From assembly GCA_004380135.1 (NCBI GenBank), contig QXCR01000041.1, forward strand, positions 280,799-344,798: 64,000 nucleotides of DNA, read 5' to 3'. The stretch's first letter is position 1, and every line of letters starts with the position of its first letter. This DNA comes from Stemphylium vesicarium (taxonomy: Eukaryota; Ascomycota; Dothideomycetes; Pleosporales; Pleosporaceae). Positions 32,102 to 44,043 of the stretch are shown here, one piece after another. The notes beneath the pieces were generated by a model. The model was given only the letters and a program-made list of their open reading frames with translations. It did not search any database and was not told the DNA's origin. A program made the position numbers and the translations under genes.

Positions 32102-33700
32102 GTTTCATTGTTCATCACCATTGTAATCAACGCGGCAGATCCTGTGAGCGCGAACAGTCAACTCCCGGATCGAGTCGTTCGAGTGTAAAAAGCTATCAGA
32201 TTCCATTGCAAGATGGAGAACGAAGGCGCCTCCGCTGGAAGCGTCATTTGAGGACCGCGATGATTGAAGTAGCTTATTCACTCCTCAAGTTTAGACTACT
32301 TTTGAAAACTGCTCGGGCATGTTCTTCAGATCGAGTCTGTTCTCTCGATCGTCTTAGTATGAGATTGTGAGTAAAGTCTATCCCTCATGCCGCTCTCTCG
32401 CTGAGTCTTTCTACGAGCATCTCAACGCACGACTCACGATTTCGACCACGACTGCCGAATGAGTTGTCAATGTACGTTATAGGTACTGGACTGCAGACTT
32501 GCTATCAGTCAGTTCAGTCAGTCCGGAGGCCTCCGGACTGACTGAACTGATATCCGGATGTCGCAGGCCAAGCGCTGTCGGAAACCTTGTTACTAATAAC
32601 GCCGCGCGATGACCTTTATATATGCTCAGCTAGGATGCTACATTCAATACAACATGCACTCTTTCCTAGTTTTTCTGTCCACAAGACCCGCACCCTACCG
32701 TGCGACACCGGACGGAACGAAGACTGACTGGTAGCCAGTCTGCTGGACTGCCGTAGCGAGCATGACTCCGTGCCATTTTCTCTTACGGCACGTTGCGAAC
32801 GCTGGCGCGCCTACTGAAGTGCGCTCGAGGCAAAGCAGCTTGTCAGCCACAGTGTGGGCCTTAGGGTATATGACCTAGGTTCTATCCCATCTCTCAATCA
32901 CTCACAGGCTAGTACGCACAAGGCTTAGCGCACACAGCGCTAGCCGGCAGAGATATAGATCTCAGTTCCCGTAGCACAATACACAACACGATTCACCACA
33001 TGTTCTATCCTAGTGCCACTGACACAGCTTGCGCGACTGGTGGTGAGCCGTCGCGCCACTCGGGCACAGCTCCTTCGGTGATGCCGAGTGCCTTGGCAGG
33101 TCCGGACTACTTGGCTTAACTGCCTGGCGACATCAAGCTACGCGTGGACTCCATGCGTGAGCGTACGTAATTACAGCATTGTATGGCAAACAGTAAGACT
33201 TCGGAAGAACTCTCGATGTGATGCACGTAATGGGCCGTTGATCGGTAGCGGCGGTCCTAACCATCTAAGAACAACCTACTTCGAGCATAGATGGAATGTC
33301 ATGTCTTGTGCGCAGAAATGGAACCTTAACACTTGCAGTAACTAGCACGCCAAAAGGCATGGCGACGCTATGCAACACGGCCATCCTTCTCTCTGTCACT
33401 AACGTTGCGCGGCTCACGTGCCCCATATAACAGTGCGTCTTCTGCGCAACCTAGGTGCACTTCTGTATCGCACGTTCAGTCACACATACCAGCCATTATA
33501 AAGCTCGTCAACCTTGTTGCTACCACGCTATCCCTCCTTGTCGCTTCGCAGCCGCTTGCAAGTCTCAGTGCAAAGTCGAGCGATATCTGGATCGGCTTGA
33601 ACTTGGATCAGTGTCTTGTCGATACCAGCAACACCCCCTCGTCTAAGTACGTCCTTTCCGCCAGTGCATCCTCGATGGTATAAGCTCCGCACTCGCCAGG
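32102..33700. other. Intergenic region with palindrome repeat
   Basis: 1.6 kb with no supported gene. It contains the 57-bp repeat with a 42-bp palindrome (32494-32551). Frames at 33088-33345 and 33405-33683 have no recognisable motif; the latter could hold the first exon of the NTF2-like gene. Confidence 0.4.
32494..32551. repeat. Dispersed repeat with perfect 42-bp palindrome, copy 1
   Basis: The core 32509-32550 is a perfect inverted repeat (arms of 21 bp beginning TCAGTTCAGTCAGTCCGG). With the 15 bp before it (CAGACTTGCTATCAG) it is identical to 55483-55540. Flanks beyond that are unrelated. Confidence 0.85.
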
Positions 33701-33737
33701 CCAATGGCATAGTTGTACTTCACTCCTAACACGCACA

Positions 33738-34233
33738 GCCTGGCAGCACAGCAGGACACAGCTCGGGCGGTCATAGATGCTTGGAATGCCTGGGATGTTG
33801 ACGCCATTATGGCTTATCGATCCCCTGATTGCAAGCATCGCGTGCTGTCCGCCTCTATGAACTGGGCCGCGAAGAGCAACGACGAATACCGCGCCTACCT
33901 CAACACAATCATGCCCCTGTACTCGAACTTTACCGTCAGTACGTCCCGTGTGAGCATAGTGTGAGACGACTAACACAGTTGCAGGTCGTTGTCATGGAAG
34001 AGACACACGATGCGAGGGCGCACACTTGTATCATACATGCGTCGAGTACGGCACAGACGAGCATCGGGCTGTATGGGAACGAGTATGCGTTGCCTCTAAC
34101 CTTTACAGAAGATGGCACGGAGGTCACTAAGTTCGATGAGTTTGTCGAGTCAGCGTACTCTCAGCAGTTCGTTGCAGCGCTGGCGAAGGATGAGCTGGCT
34201 CGAGAGCGGAATTCCACGGGCTCTGTCCACTAG
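33738..34233 (+). CDS. NTF2-like / SnoaL-like small protein, gene model unresolved
   Basis: A cone-fold (SnoaL/NTF2-like) protein typical of fungi: exon sequence DTARAVIDAWNAWDVDAIM, PDCKHRV, NDEYRAYLNTIMPLYSNFTV, then HASSTAQTSIGLYGNEYALP, FTEDGTEVTKFDEFVESAYS and QQFVAALAKDE. A CTAAC...CACAG acceptor at about 33737 suggests an upstream first exon that I could not identify, since no in-frame ATG precedes the domain. A second intron lies near 33939-34000. The strongest signals (GTACGT at 33939, TTGCAG ending at 33984) shift the frame, while GTACGT with the AG ending at 34000 keeps it (62 nt). The gene may be damaged. Such proteins act as small-molecule isomerases/cyclases or as scaffolds. Confidence 0.6.
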
Positions 34234-34965
34234 TGTAACTGTATGGTAGGAGGGTCGAGAACGACTGTCTGCTGCGGCTGTTCTGTGGAGGTGGGTTGGT
34301 GGAGGTGGGTTGGTGGACAGCATAGTAGCTAGTTGCGCTGCGAAACAATGTATTTTGCTTGGTGCTTCACGTCCACGTCGATGTTGAGGAGGTGACTCGC
34401 CTGCGGCCTGGAAGTGCAGCGTGCTCTGTCTGAAACGAGTTTCTTTGCTTCATCCGGCCTTGCAGATTGCTTCGTACACGCACGCACATCGCTTTGACCT
34501 TACATCCTGCTCACTGTTAGCCCGCTTGGCGCGATTCTGCCACATCGAGCTAGTTTGGCACAGCACATGGTGAGGGTCAGCAGGAACCATGAGTGTCATT
34601 CGATGCCTGATCGGTTTGTCTGATGGAACTGTCGTCTTTTCCTAGTTTACTGTCCAACCCACTCGATCGCGCAAACGGAGCTGCAGGTGTCATTGCGGGG
34701 AATGTACCAGCGTGAGCCGTCCATACTAGATCATTCGATAGTTCTCTACGGCTTCAAGGCCTGAGAAAAGATTTTGCGCTTGGTCGTAAACGCTACGAAC
34801 AAAGTGGGCGCAGGTGGGAAGACGCGCATGCTGTCTCGGTTATGTACAAGCTAGACTAACGTTAACTTGCAGAAACATATTACTTTCTATTCCTTCACAT
34901 GGCCGCTTCGTTAGATTCTCAATGGTCTTAAAATTCCACTCTGGTGTTTTCATGCAGCCAATCCT
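34234..34965. other. Intergenic region before pogo remnant
   Basis: About 730 bp. It contains a short direct repeat (GTGGGTTGGTGGA twice, about 34291-34317). No gene recognised; it may include pogo 3' terminal DNA. Confidence 0.35.
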
Positions 34966-36070
34966 TTACACCAAGGCCCTCCAAGAAGGTTGGAGATGTG
35001 GGTACAGTGCTAAGATGAGTACAGAGATGCGGGCAATCATCCTAATGATAACAAGCCTAAAGAACTGAACAAGTAGGTGGAAGTGTAGTGACGCCTTAAG
35101 CTCCCGGGCTTCAAATTTTGACTTGTCAGGTACTGCAGCGTCGTAAAGTTTTCGCTGCTCTCTCCAGCTATCGCCGTCGCCGTGCTGACCAAGTTCTGAA
35201 GCCTTGTCTTGCTCTAAAGTGTGGTTGTTGAAGCGTTTTAGTACAGCGTCCGCATCCATCGGCCACACGCCTGTAGCTTGAAAACTCTTCAATGTAAGCT
35301 CCGGCCTCATTGTAGAGCTCCAGGCGGGCCAAAAGTTGCTGAAGAAGTCGCGTTTCGTGACCTTTGTGATGTCTTGCGATCGCTGGAGGTGGCGGTCGAG
35401 TTCTTGAGTGTAGTATTGCGAAAGAGGCCCGAAGAGCAGGCGGCAATGACCCACCAGAAGCGCACACGCAAGCTAACAGCGTTATCCATTCACGGTTACC
35501 ATCTTATACAGCTGATACAGACTGCTTTGAGGCCAAAGACGCCTTTGTGAAGACTCTTTTGCCGCGTTTTGCGACCCCAGCGTAGAAGCCCTTCTTATCC
35601 ATATTGTACGTGTTGTGCGCCTCAACGTCGTGTTCTCGTATCTTTGAATGTGACAAGTAGAAGTAGAGCTTATAATTGTATGCTGAGTCGGCTTTATGCC
35701 TGTCGCGATCGATTCTGGGGCTCCATTTGATGGTAAGTTTGTCAGCGTGACGATGGAGAAACCGAGTAACCCAGCTTTGGGAAACCTCCCACTTTGTAAT
35801 CGTTGAAGCGAAATTTTGTACCATCTCGTGCGTTGGTGGCAAGCCTCTTCTTGTGCATATTTCTATTTACAGCACGAGTTCGTGCTCCTGTTGTGGGTTG
35901 AGTAGGTGCGTGTCAACGCCGTAGGTTGCATTAGAACGCTGTTTGCCTTGGTCCCGCCGTGACAACGTCGTTCGGTCAACATTGAATTTCTTCGCGACTT
36001 CACGATAAGAGAATTATTCTCCTGGTTCTCGCGATTCAACATATTCAATCGTTTCTCAGATTTGGCTCAT
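34966..36070 (-). pseudogene. Pogo-type (DDE1) transposase remnant P1
   Basis: Minus-strand transposase starting with ATG at 36070 (MSQI). Early stops follow, then KKFNVDRTTLSRRDQGK with a frameshift (helix-turn-helix), LLNPQQEHELVL and RGLPPTHEMVQNFAS. SQSWVTRFLHRHADKLTIKW is a CENP-B-type DNA-binding region. The first catalytic block reads YNMDKKGF; Glu is Lys, a RIP-type G-to-A change. After SGGSLPPAL the frame jumps straight to FGPLSQYYTQELDRHLQ, so roughly the rest of the catalytic core (second and third acidic residues) is deleted. A C-terminal SFQATGVWPMDADAVLKRF remains. It cannot encode an active enzyme. Confidence 0.8.
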
Positions 36071-36077
36071 GGTCGTG

Positions 36078-36151
36078 GAGTTATGACGCGTTGAAGTTGG
36101 GACGGTTCACAAAACACCAAAGCAGCCACCAATTTTGACGCGTCGTAACTC
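36078..36151. repeat. Inverted repeat between head-to-head pogo remnants
   Basis: Two 23-bp arms (36078-36100 and 36151-36129 on the opposite strand), each starting GAGTTA and containing GACGCGT. They differ at four positions, all C/T or G/A. It lies just upstream of both transposase starts and probably represents pogo 5' terminal sequence. Confidence 0.5.
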
Positions 36152-37091
36152 TGTCAATATAGGAGCAATTGAGGAGGCAATTAAAGAAATCGAATCCCTA
36201 GATCTAGGAGAAAAGGTTTTATACTAAGCAATAGCTAATAAGTATAGTGTACATAGAGTTACGCTGTCCCGAAGGCACTAGGGTCTTTAGGGTCCTCGAG
36301 AGATCCAGGCAACTCATCAGCTCAAACTCAGCCCACAACAGGAGATAGAGCTTGTACGATATATCACTAAGCTCACTAAGCAAGGCCTACCTCCTACCAG
36401 AGAGATGATCAGGATTTTTTCATCAGAAGTAGCCCATCAGCAGCTTAGCGAGAGCTAGGTTACTCGCTTCTTCAACCAACACGAACTCGATCTTGTCTCA
36501 AAGTGGACCACCGTTATAGATCGCACGCGCCACCTAGCTGACTCTAAGTCAAAGTATAGACTCTACTCCGAGTTGCTACATCGAAAGATCCCCGAATACC
36601 ACCTCGAGGCTCGAGATATATATAATATAGATAAGAAAGGCTTCTTAATTCGCTTAATAGGTAGAAGTAAGAGGATCTTTAGTAGGCGTTAATAGGAGAA
36701 GAAGGAGGTTTAAGTATCTCTCTAGGATATATTACGCAAGTTTCTAATAGTCCTAGCCTACTACTACGCTAATAGGAGCTCGCTACCTCTAAGCCTTGTT
36801 TACGTAGCTAAAAAAGGAGCTATACGATTAAGTTAGGTAGAGGATATTTATGATGGGCTGCGCCCTAAAAAGAGTACGCTACGCCCAAGTGGGGCTACGC
36901 TAAGGCCTGAGAGTCAAGAGACCTCAGATGACGATGATAAGTACTGACTACACCAAGACAACGCCTATGCTTTGTTGTCTTGTGCCAGCCTTTTGGCTAA
37001 ATGGGCGTACTGTGTAGTCGTACGCTGGGCTGTTGTAAGGCGCAGTTATAGGCAATAGTATTTGCTTCACACTGCAATGGAATAGTGGGGG
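36152..37091 (+). pseudogene. Pogo-type transposase remnant P2, N-terminal and core part
   Basis: Plus-strand remnant with IEEAIKEIESLDLGEKV, NKYSVHRVTLSRRH (helix-turn-helix), LKLSPQQEIELVRYI, QGLPPTREMIRIF, RFFNQHELDLVSKWTT, and a catalytic block YNIDKKGF (Glu to Lys, as in P1). Further on the sequence is AT-rich and stop-filled. Beyond VLAYYYANRSSLPLSLVY the similarity fades, but LRPKKSTLRPSGATLRPESQ and QDNAYALLSCAS are readable. It is separate from P1 and in the opposite orientation. Confidence 0.65.
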
Positions 37092-37871
37092 ATGGCTCTG
37101 TATTACTACACTAAGGAGGTGGTAGTAAGGAGAATAATTCTTGCCCGTCTTCCCCTGCGCGAAGCGCAGATTAAAAGCAGGTATCTTCGCCAAGGCGCGA
37201 GTGCAAGAAGCAAACATGTTGGGACCGAATCCGCCCAACTGCAGGCCTTCGGCCTGGGTGTTACATATAAGGCAAGAAAGCTGCGCTCAAGCGTTCACCA
37301 TCTCTTTATGCAGTATAAGCTTGTACAGCATAAGAACGAGGGCTTAAAGGAGGCTCTTCAACATAAGAAAAAGCATAAGAAGAAGGGCAAAGCCCTTGAC
37401 CTTCAACAGCGCCAGGAGTATCACGGTGACGCGGTCCACTGGTCTCCTCGCAAGCTGCGTGAGGCTCGAGCTAGAGAAGCAGTACGGGAGCGAGATGAGA
37501 TGGAGGAGAAACTCCAAAAAGCATGGGCTAAGAAGCAGCGCGAGGAGGCTCGACTGCAGCGTCAAGTTGAGCTCGAGGAGAAGCGTGTGGAGAGGCAGAG
37601 ACTCAAGGAGATGAGGGAGCTTGAGCGAGCTGAGAAAGCAGCTGAGCGCGCGCGCCAGAGGAGAGAGACGCTGCTAAAGCTATACAACTACCCCAAAAGG
37701 GAAAGAGGAGAGCTTCAGCAGCTATCTCATCGAGCAACAAGCGTCAAAAACGGGTTGGGGCTGCTCGCGCTGGTGCTCAAGTTCAAGAAGAGCCTCCAGC
37801 TCCTCCACCAAAGCTCACATCACGTGGCCGCAACGTCAACCTCCCATCAGAATATAGATAGTATGAGTTGA
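37092..37871 (+). CDS. Intact 259-codon frame: C-terminal coiled-coil part of pogo transposase
   Basis: Open frame with ATG at 37092 and no stops for 780 bp, continuing from remnant P2. It contains HHLFMQYKLVQHKNEGLKEA, basic repeats KKKHKKKGKALDLQQRQEYHG, SPRKLREAREAV-like sequence, and a long Glu/Arg/Lys heptad region (about residues 135-200). I recognise this as the usual C-terminal tail of Pleosporales pogo-type transposases. Whether it is translated alone is unknown. Unlike the preceding core it shows no RIP damage. Confidence 0.55.
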   Translation: MALYYYTKEVVVRRIILARLPLREAQIKSRYLRQGASARSKHVGTESAQLQAFGLGVTYKARKLRSSVHHLFMQYKLVQHKNEGLKEALQHKKKHKKKGKALDLQQRQEYHGDAVHWSPRKLREARAREAVRERDEMEEKLQKAWAKKQREEARLQRQVELEEKRVERQRLKEMRELERAEKAAERARQRRETLLKLYNYPKRERGELQQLSHRATSVKNGLGLLALVLKFKKSLQLLHQSSHHVAATSTSHQNIDSMS

Positions 37872-40503
37872 TCACAAGCATCTATCTACCATAATCCCAT
37901 AAATTTCTATAATTAAAGCTACTGTGGGTGGCTGTACAGCCTCATTTTCAGACTTCTGCTCACGCTGGTGGGGTGGCTCATCTTGTGAGTCAGCACGGTA
38001 TTGACGACGCTAACTCTGGCCAAGCAATTTGAGCAGCAACTGGCAGAGGCTGCCCAATGAGGTGCAATGCACCTTAATGATACTCGAACACTCTCGAAAG
38101 ATTTAGCATTATCGGGCTGACTGTATACACAGTCGTTAGCGATCTTGGTACGCCTTATCTATACCTGCTCATAAAATAACGAAGTATAGAAATGCCGTCG
38201 CATGATGTTTGCTTTACTCTGTTTCTGTTAGGGATTGCGTGCAGGAAGAATTGAAGGATTGAACTGAGGTTGTATTGCAGATGCTGTGGAAAGTTTATGT
38301 AGGTGAGTGACCGTAAACAAGGCTAGCCTAGATAGGCATAGCTCGCTAAGGTGAGTAGTCGCGAGTAGGTGAAGAGCAGGAGCAGTAGAGACCCCAAACC
38401 GTGACAGTCTCACTATGTCAGATCCTACTTCAAGAAACGCCCATCACTCATGTGATAAAACTTTTGTCTGATCCTTTCACTCCTTCTGTGGGACACCAGC
38501 TCCAACTCGCTCACCACCATACATGATACATTGCTACTGAACTGATCATCGCACGTTTTGTGTCAGCAAGCTGCATAGGTCGGTGTCGGCAAGCTCCGTA
38601 TACAGGAGACGCATCCCTTGGCTCGCCCTCCCACATCCCCAAGTTTTTGTTTTATCTATTTATCCAAAATTTCTGTCGTCAACCCAGCTCCCGTCAGCCG
38701 TGTCCGGAAGCAAGAAACGGAACGGCTTCTTGCGAACGGATTGGGCGTCTTATTCGCGCAACTCTACGTGAAAGGTCACCTCAGCCCTACGCCTACACCT
38801 GTCTTTTCACCCAGCAGGAACGGGTGCCCACTTCATCATGGGCTCAGCATGAATGCAAACCTCCATGTAATTTCTTTACCCCTCCGCTGTGCATCTTGAG
38901 TTGCAGCAGCTCCTGATAGAAGCATAGAGTTGTTCCATGAAACATGACGGTTCCTCGCTGACAAGGCACTGTGCACCCTACGCATCGGGCCATGTGCAGC
39001 TCCCTCGCCTACCGCCAACCTCTCACGCCTCAACTTGACGCTGAGTAAAAAGGTGGGGTTCAGCGATTCCTCCGCATGAACTCTGACACTGTCCGGGCGG
39101 AAGCGTTGGGGCACGCGCCGCAGATGTACGATGCTGCGCCGCAGAACTTCCGCATGGTGTCAGCTCATATCAAGACTGATAGAGCGGCCGTCGGCCTTCT
39201 TCACAGCGGGCGCGTTTCGACTTATGCAGGCTGCTGGTCAAAGCAGGCCGGCAATCGAAGTTTTACAGACGTCTTACCTGCTGCAACCGGGCCATTGCGT
39301 TCCACCCAAAATAGCACCCGTCCCCTCGTCGGCAGCAGTACCCCAGAAAGACCGTTGCTAGCCAAGCAGATCGTGCAAGGAACACTTCATCGTCAAAGGT
39401 CGCAACGACGGGCACGAGCGATCATTCGACGTTGTGCCGATCTGCAGAAGTCCTTGCCCTATCTCGCGTTCAAATGATGACGACAGTCCTGGCGAGGGGC
39501 AAGCGCCGACGCGTCGACGCCATTGACGCTTTCAGCCGAAAGTGAACGCGATGTGCTGCAGCGGCCAGAAGCGCGCATCGCCGACTGTTGTCGTCAAAGC
39601 ACTCGGTGATACTATCGCAAAGCAATGGACGTGTGGCGTATTTGTTCTGCTGTGCGAAGCATCGTGAGGTCTCTCCTGAGCAGCAGTCAACCCTCCCTCT
39701 CGCGCTGCACTGCCACTGGAACCACATTTTGCATTTTGCAGACGGGCACGCTGAGACGGGCCTCGGACCAATGTCCGAGTATGCACTTCTCTTACAGCAC
39801 GATGGATCATTGATGGTGGGGTGAGTTGGGCTTAGGGCATGCGTGATGCAAGCGACGGCTCCAGATTCTCTTTACGCGTTCGACAGACAGAGAGCAAGGT
39901 TGGACGGTACAACAGCTCCCAGATGGCGAGCAGATGCGCGTTTCACGTTGCCTGCTAAATTACCCCTGAGAATGTTGCCCTAAGCTGGTAGCGCTGGGGT
40001 CCCTGCAGCGCCGTCGCGACGATCTCCCTTAGGACCATCTGGCGCTTGACGCGTCGCCCGTTCAGGCCTGCGAGGCAGCAAAGCAACGCTGATGAGGTCG
40101 TCATCAACAGCCTGGGGGATCCGCCGAGCAACGAGCGAGACTATCGGCTGCAGCGAAAATCCTCGTGTAAGAAAGCGGGCTGCAGCCCTGGGAATGTGTG
40201 CCTGCATGTGCCAAGGCAGTCTCCTAGTGCCCTCTTGAAACCCGTGAAACAGACCACGGATGTTGCTCTTCTAAACAAGAGCCATCCGTCTCCGCCCGGG
40301 AAATTGGACGATCAATGTCTTCCTGACGGCCTAAGATCCGAGCTTATACCCATCTGTATATCGTCAAAAGCTTCTCGAACGCTTCCATTTCGCGCGCACT
40401 CGCCTCCCCTTTCGTAGTACAATACTGCTCTTCCCGCCCAACACGGCCCGTGAACCCCAAATCTCCGGCATGATACTGGCTTCTGCGCGCAAACTTGGAT
40501 AAC
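37872..40503. other. Long intergenic region upstream of the C2H2 gene
   Basis: 2.6 kb without a recognised gene. Open frames at 38560-38916, 39076-39477 (ATG start, 133 codons) and 40046-40417 have no known motif. They may be upstream ORFs in a long 5' leader or chance frames. The last part must hold the promoter of the regulator at 40504. Confidence 0.4.
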
Positions 40504-42471
40504 ATGGAGACCGACGAGGCTCAACTATACCAATTCAGCACTCCTCAGCAGAGCAACTCATTCAAACGACCGCGCCGCAGTCTCCAAAGTACAACGCCCT
40601 TGAGCAGCGTCACCGAGAGCGTAACCTCGTCGCCCCGTCACTCAGGACAGAACCAATTCGCACCGCAGCTCTTTGACCACATCAATGCGCTGAAGCACCT
40701 CGACGACCAACAGATATTGCAGCTACTATCTGCTGCGCGCAATGGAGGTAGGTCGAGTCGCATCTATGGTAGCGCGCCCTATGCTCACGCGTCTCCAGAT
40801 GGCATGCGTCGCTCAGGCGCCGACAGGTCGTCCATGTCGACCGTTGGAAGCCGTGCGTCGTCTTACCTGAGCGTACCGTCCAGCAGAGTACCCAGCATGC
40901 TCTCGGATCCACGTTCATCTATCGCATCTACCGACTCGTCCTTCACCCACTATAGCGCTGCCTCTTCGCGTCTATCGACCGCATCCTCCCGTCTTTCCAC
41001 AATCTCCACTGCCTCAACGCCCGCGCCCAAGAACTTCGCGTGTACATTCTGCGACAAGGCACTCAAATCGAAGCCGTACTGGAAGTCGCACGAGGAGGAG
41101 TTTCATGAGCAAAGACTCACATGGAGATGCCCCGACTGCGAGCAAATATTCCACGCCGGAAAGCGCTTCCGTGAGCACCACACGAAGTTACATGTACGTT
41201 CAGTGAGATCAACTGAAATCCCGTTGGCTAACACTGAGTAGGGCTGTGAACATTGCAAACAACCAAGAGAAAGCGGGCAACCGACAAGCAGGAAAGCATC
41301 GCCATGTGTCAAGAAATACGAGATTGTCATGCATGACAAGGATGCATGGGGATGTGGTTTCTGTGCTGCTCTTCTGACCACTTGGGAAGAGCGATGCGAG
41401 CACATTGCACTTCACTTCGAAGAGAAGGGATCATCAAAATGGAACTTCACTAATGTCGTCCTCGGTCTGCTCAAGCAGCCAGAGGTATCGAGCGCGTGGA
41501 ACCAGATGATGATAGATCGATATGGGGATGAACAGAACTGGCCATCTTTAGCGTGGGAGTCCAAGAAGTGCAACCGTCTACGGTACAAGCTTGAGACAAA
41601 ATGGGACACGCGCGTGTTCGACACCGACAAGCTGGTGCAGGACACTTTCGACTTGGCGGAGATTGAGGCCAAAGACGTCGAGTCAAATAATGAAGCTACC
41701 CCTGAGGTCTCCGAGCCCAACGACAACAGCCAAGGCGAAATGGTCGAGTTCAAGTTGGAAGCGTCCGACCTAACGTCTGACTTTGGGGCCGATCACCGCC
41801 TCCATAGCTCGCATGGTCTTTCGCAAGAGCATATGATGATGGACATTGACTCGGTAGAACCTCCGCAGCCAATGCATCATCAAGACATGCCGCAACCACA
41901 ATGGCCTGTTACTACAGACATGTCTCACAACAGTATGAGCGCGGCGACGGGCATGGGCGGATTCAGTGCTTTCGACACAAGCATGACGTCCATGCCAACA
42001 GACTTCTCGCAACCAATGGCCCAGAGTTTCCAACCACAACCGCAAGGCTGGCCAAATGCAGGCTTTGCATCGACACCTGACCTGCTCAACTACCAGCAAC
42101 CAGCGCCATACATGGACTTTCAGCAGCCTAAGGAGATTGTTTCCGTACCAACTTCGCAGTACGCCAACTTTGCACACTACCCGCGGCAAAGCCTTCCACC
42201 AAATTTCCTCCAGCAGCAGCAACAGCCGCAAGCTCCCAGTACGCCGACATCGCGGCGTTACGTTCCAAGGCTGATTAATATCTCAAACAACTCGAGCCAT
42301 CGAGGTGTCCAAATGGAGCAGCCACCACCCCCACCGCCCAAAGACGAGCACCAACAAAACCGGTTCTCGCGGTTAATAATGAGGCGCCGTCCTAGCAACA
42401 TTTCGCAACATAGCATGGTATCACACCGTGACATGGGCGGTACATGGGGCGACGAGCTAACCTGGGGTTAA
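40504..42471 (+). CDS. C2H2 zinc-finger transcription factor-like protein
   Basis: Two exons (40504-41193 and 41242-42471) across a 48-nt intron (GTACGT...CTAAC...TAG) give 639 aa. The start ATG (METDEAQLYQ) follows ataac. A Ser-rich N-terminal half leads to C2H2 fingers at about residues 178-231: CTFCDKALKSKPYWKSHEEEFH and CPDCEQIFHAGKRFREHHTKLH. The intron lies right after the second finger. Exon 2 begins GCEHCKQP and holds a third Cys/His unit (CGFCAALLTTWEERCEHIALHF) and WNFTNVVLGLLKQPEV, an arrangement I know from fungal C2H2 proteins. The C-terminal 250 residues are Gln/Pro/Met-rich, as in activation domains. No target genes can be inferred. Confidence 0.85.
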
Positions 42472-44043
42472 ACCTGGGAGGCCAATATACAGGATCATCT
42501 CATCAAGCTTGCCACTACCGGCTGGTCCGGCATCCGGCACTTCCACCCTCCTTAGAAAGAACAAAAAACCAAATAAATCACCGCGAACAAGGTGACTCCG
42601 AACCTCGCTCCGACGCCATCGAAACGAGCTACATGTCACCTCAACGGAGCCAACATTCCCCACCTAGTAGCAGCTATTCGGCTCGACCTTTTCCTTACGT
42701 ATACGCAACACCATAACACCCATGTCTTTTTCCTTTTTTGTTTGTGTTTTCACTATCTATCAGCGAGATAGATTTTTGATCGGGGTCAGAGGAAAGCGAG
42801 AGAGGAGAAGAAGAGAAGAGAAGAGGAGGAGAGGATTATACCCCATACATGCAGCGTTTTCTTGCAATTTGTTCTGATTTCTTTTGACATCTCTTTTTCC
42901 ATCACGTATGTAGTGTTTTAAGCCATGGTTGATTCCTTTGCGCAGCAACAACAACACCTAATACCCTTTTACTCTTACACACCCCGCTTCTCCGCGACTT
43001 TTCTTTCTTTTCCGCTTTTCTCTCTCACGCGATGCGATTGATGTAATGAATGGGGGGAGGGGTACTGGACTCGGATTACGGAATAGGGCAGATACCACAT
43101 AGAGCTTTACTTCAACTTCGTCTTTACTTTTCACTCAACAATGCCTCATCTGGATCTTGTGCGAGCTTATGCGTACGCGTATGTGTATGAGTGCGTGTGC
43201 ATGTGTTGGGTTCATCCTGTTGCATCTGCTTTGACGCAAAGTTATGAGCACGAGTAGTCAGTAGTCGCATGCCGGTATGCCGCTCGGCACTTGCAGAGAA
43301 GAAAAGAAAAATAGCGGGTCACTACCGGCGTTGCTGCGGCGCGGGATTATAAGCGATACTGTTGAGTTGTAAAGGGTCTCCACATCAACTGTGCTACTTA
43401 CAGGCATGAATGCGGTCTAGGTCTTATCGGGGGTGGCAGTGCTTTCTATCCCGGAACCCTGTATCAGTGCCTGAAGAAGGGCCGAGTTACATCCTTCCAA
43501 AGACACATCACGTCATAACTTACGCAATGGTTTACCCAGAGGGTATCCTGTTCTTGTGTCCCGTACTTTGTGCTACTGTTGTCAATGTATTTCTGTTTCT
43601 TTCGTTGTTAAAAAAATCCCTCTCATTATTAAACTCAAGTATAGGTCATGATACCCATGTCTGCTAAAAAAAATCAAATAGTCTGTCAATAGCTTGATCG
43701 CGCCGGATCAAGCGTGTACACCCGTTGCCGTTTATCCCGTTTTCAGTCATACTTCCGTTGTTTTCAAATCCTTTCCCTCCTTTCTGCCATGATCTGTCCT
43801 TCGCTGTAGAGAGAGGTAGCGTGTCCATATTTTGTTTTTCCTCCTTGGACGTTTCGCTGGACTGCTGCTTTGGTGTCGCAGCGTCCAAGTCGAAACGCCC
43901 GCTTTGTGCTACCCCTCATTCGAAGATCAACCTTATTTCTTTTCATTTCCTTATCCGGTGGTACATTCCGTTTCGCCATGTGGCGCGGGCCTAGGACGTG
44001 CAAATGATGTGCCATATCGCCGCGCGACATGTCGTTCGATGTA
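42472..44043. other. Intergenic region downstream of the C2H2 gene
   Basis: 1.6 kb probably including the C2H2 3' UTR. A purine-rich run (GAGAGGAGAAGAAGAGAAG, about 42800-42835) and a CT-rich counterpart near 43000 are the only features. Open frames at 42444-42716 and 43410-43667 lack support. Confidence 0.4.

Noticed and set aside
39076..39477. 133-codon frame upstream of the C2H2 gene
   Set aside because: It has an ATG but no recognisable domain or codon pattern. Left as a possible upstream ORF.
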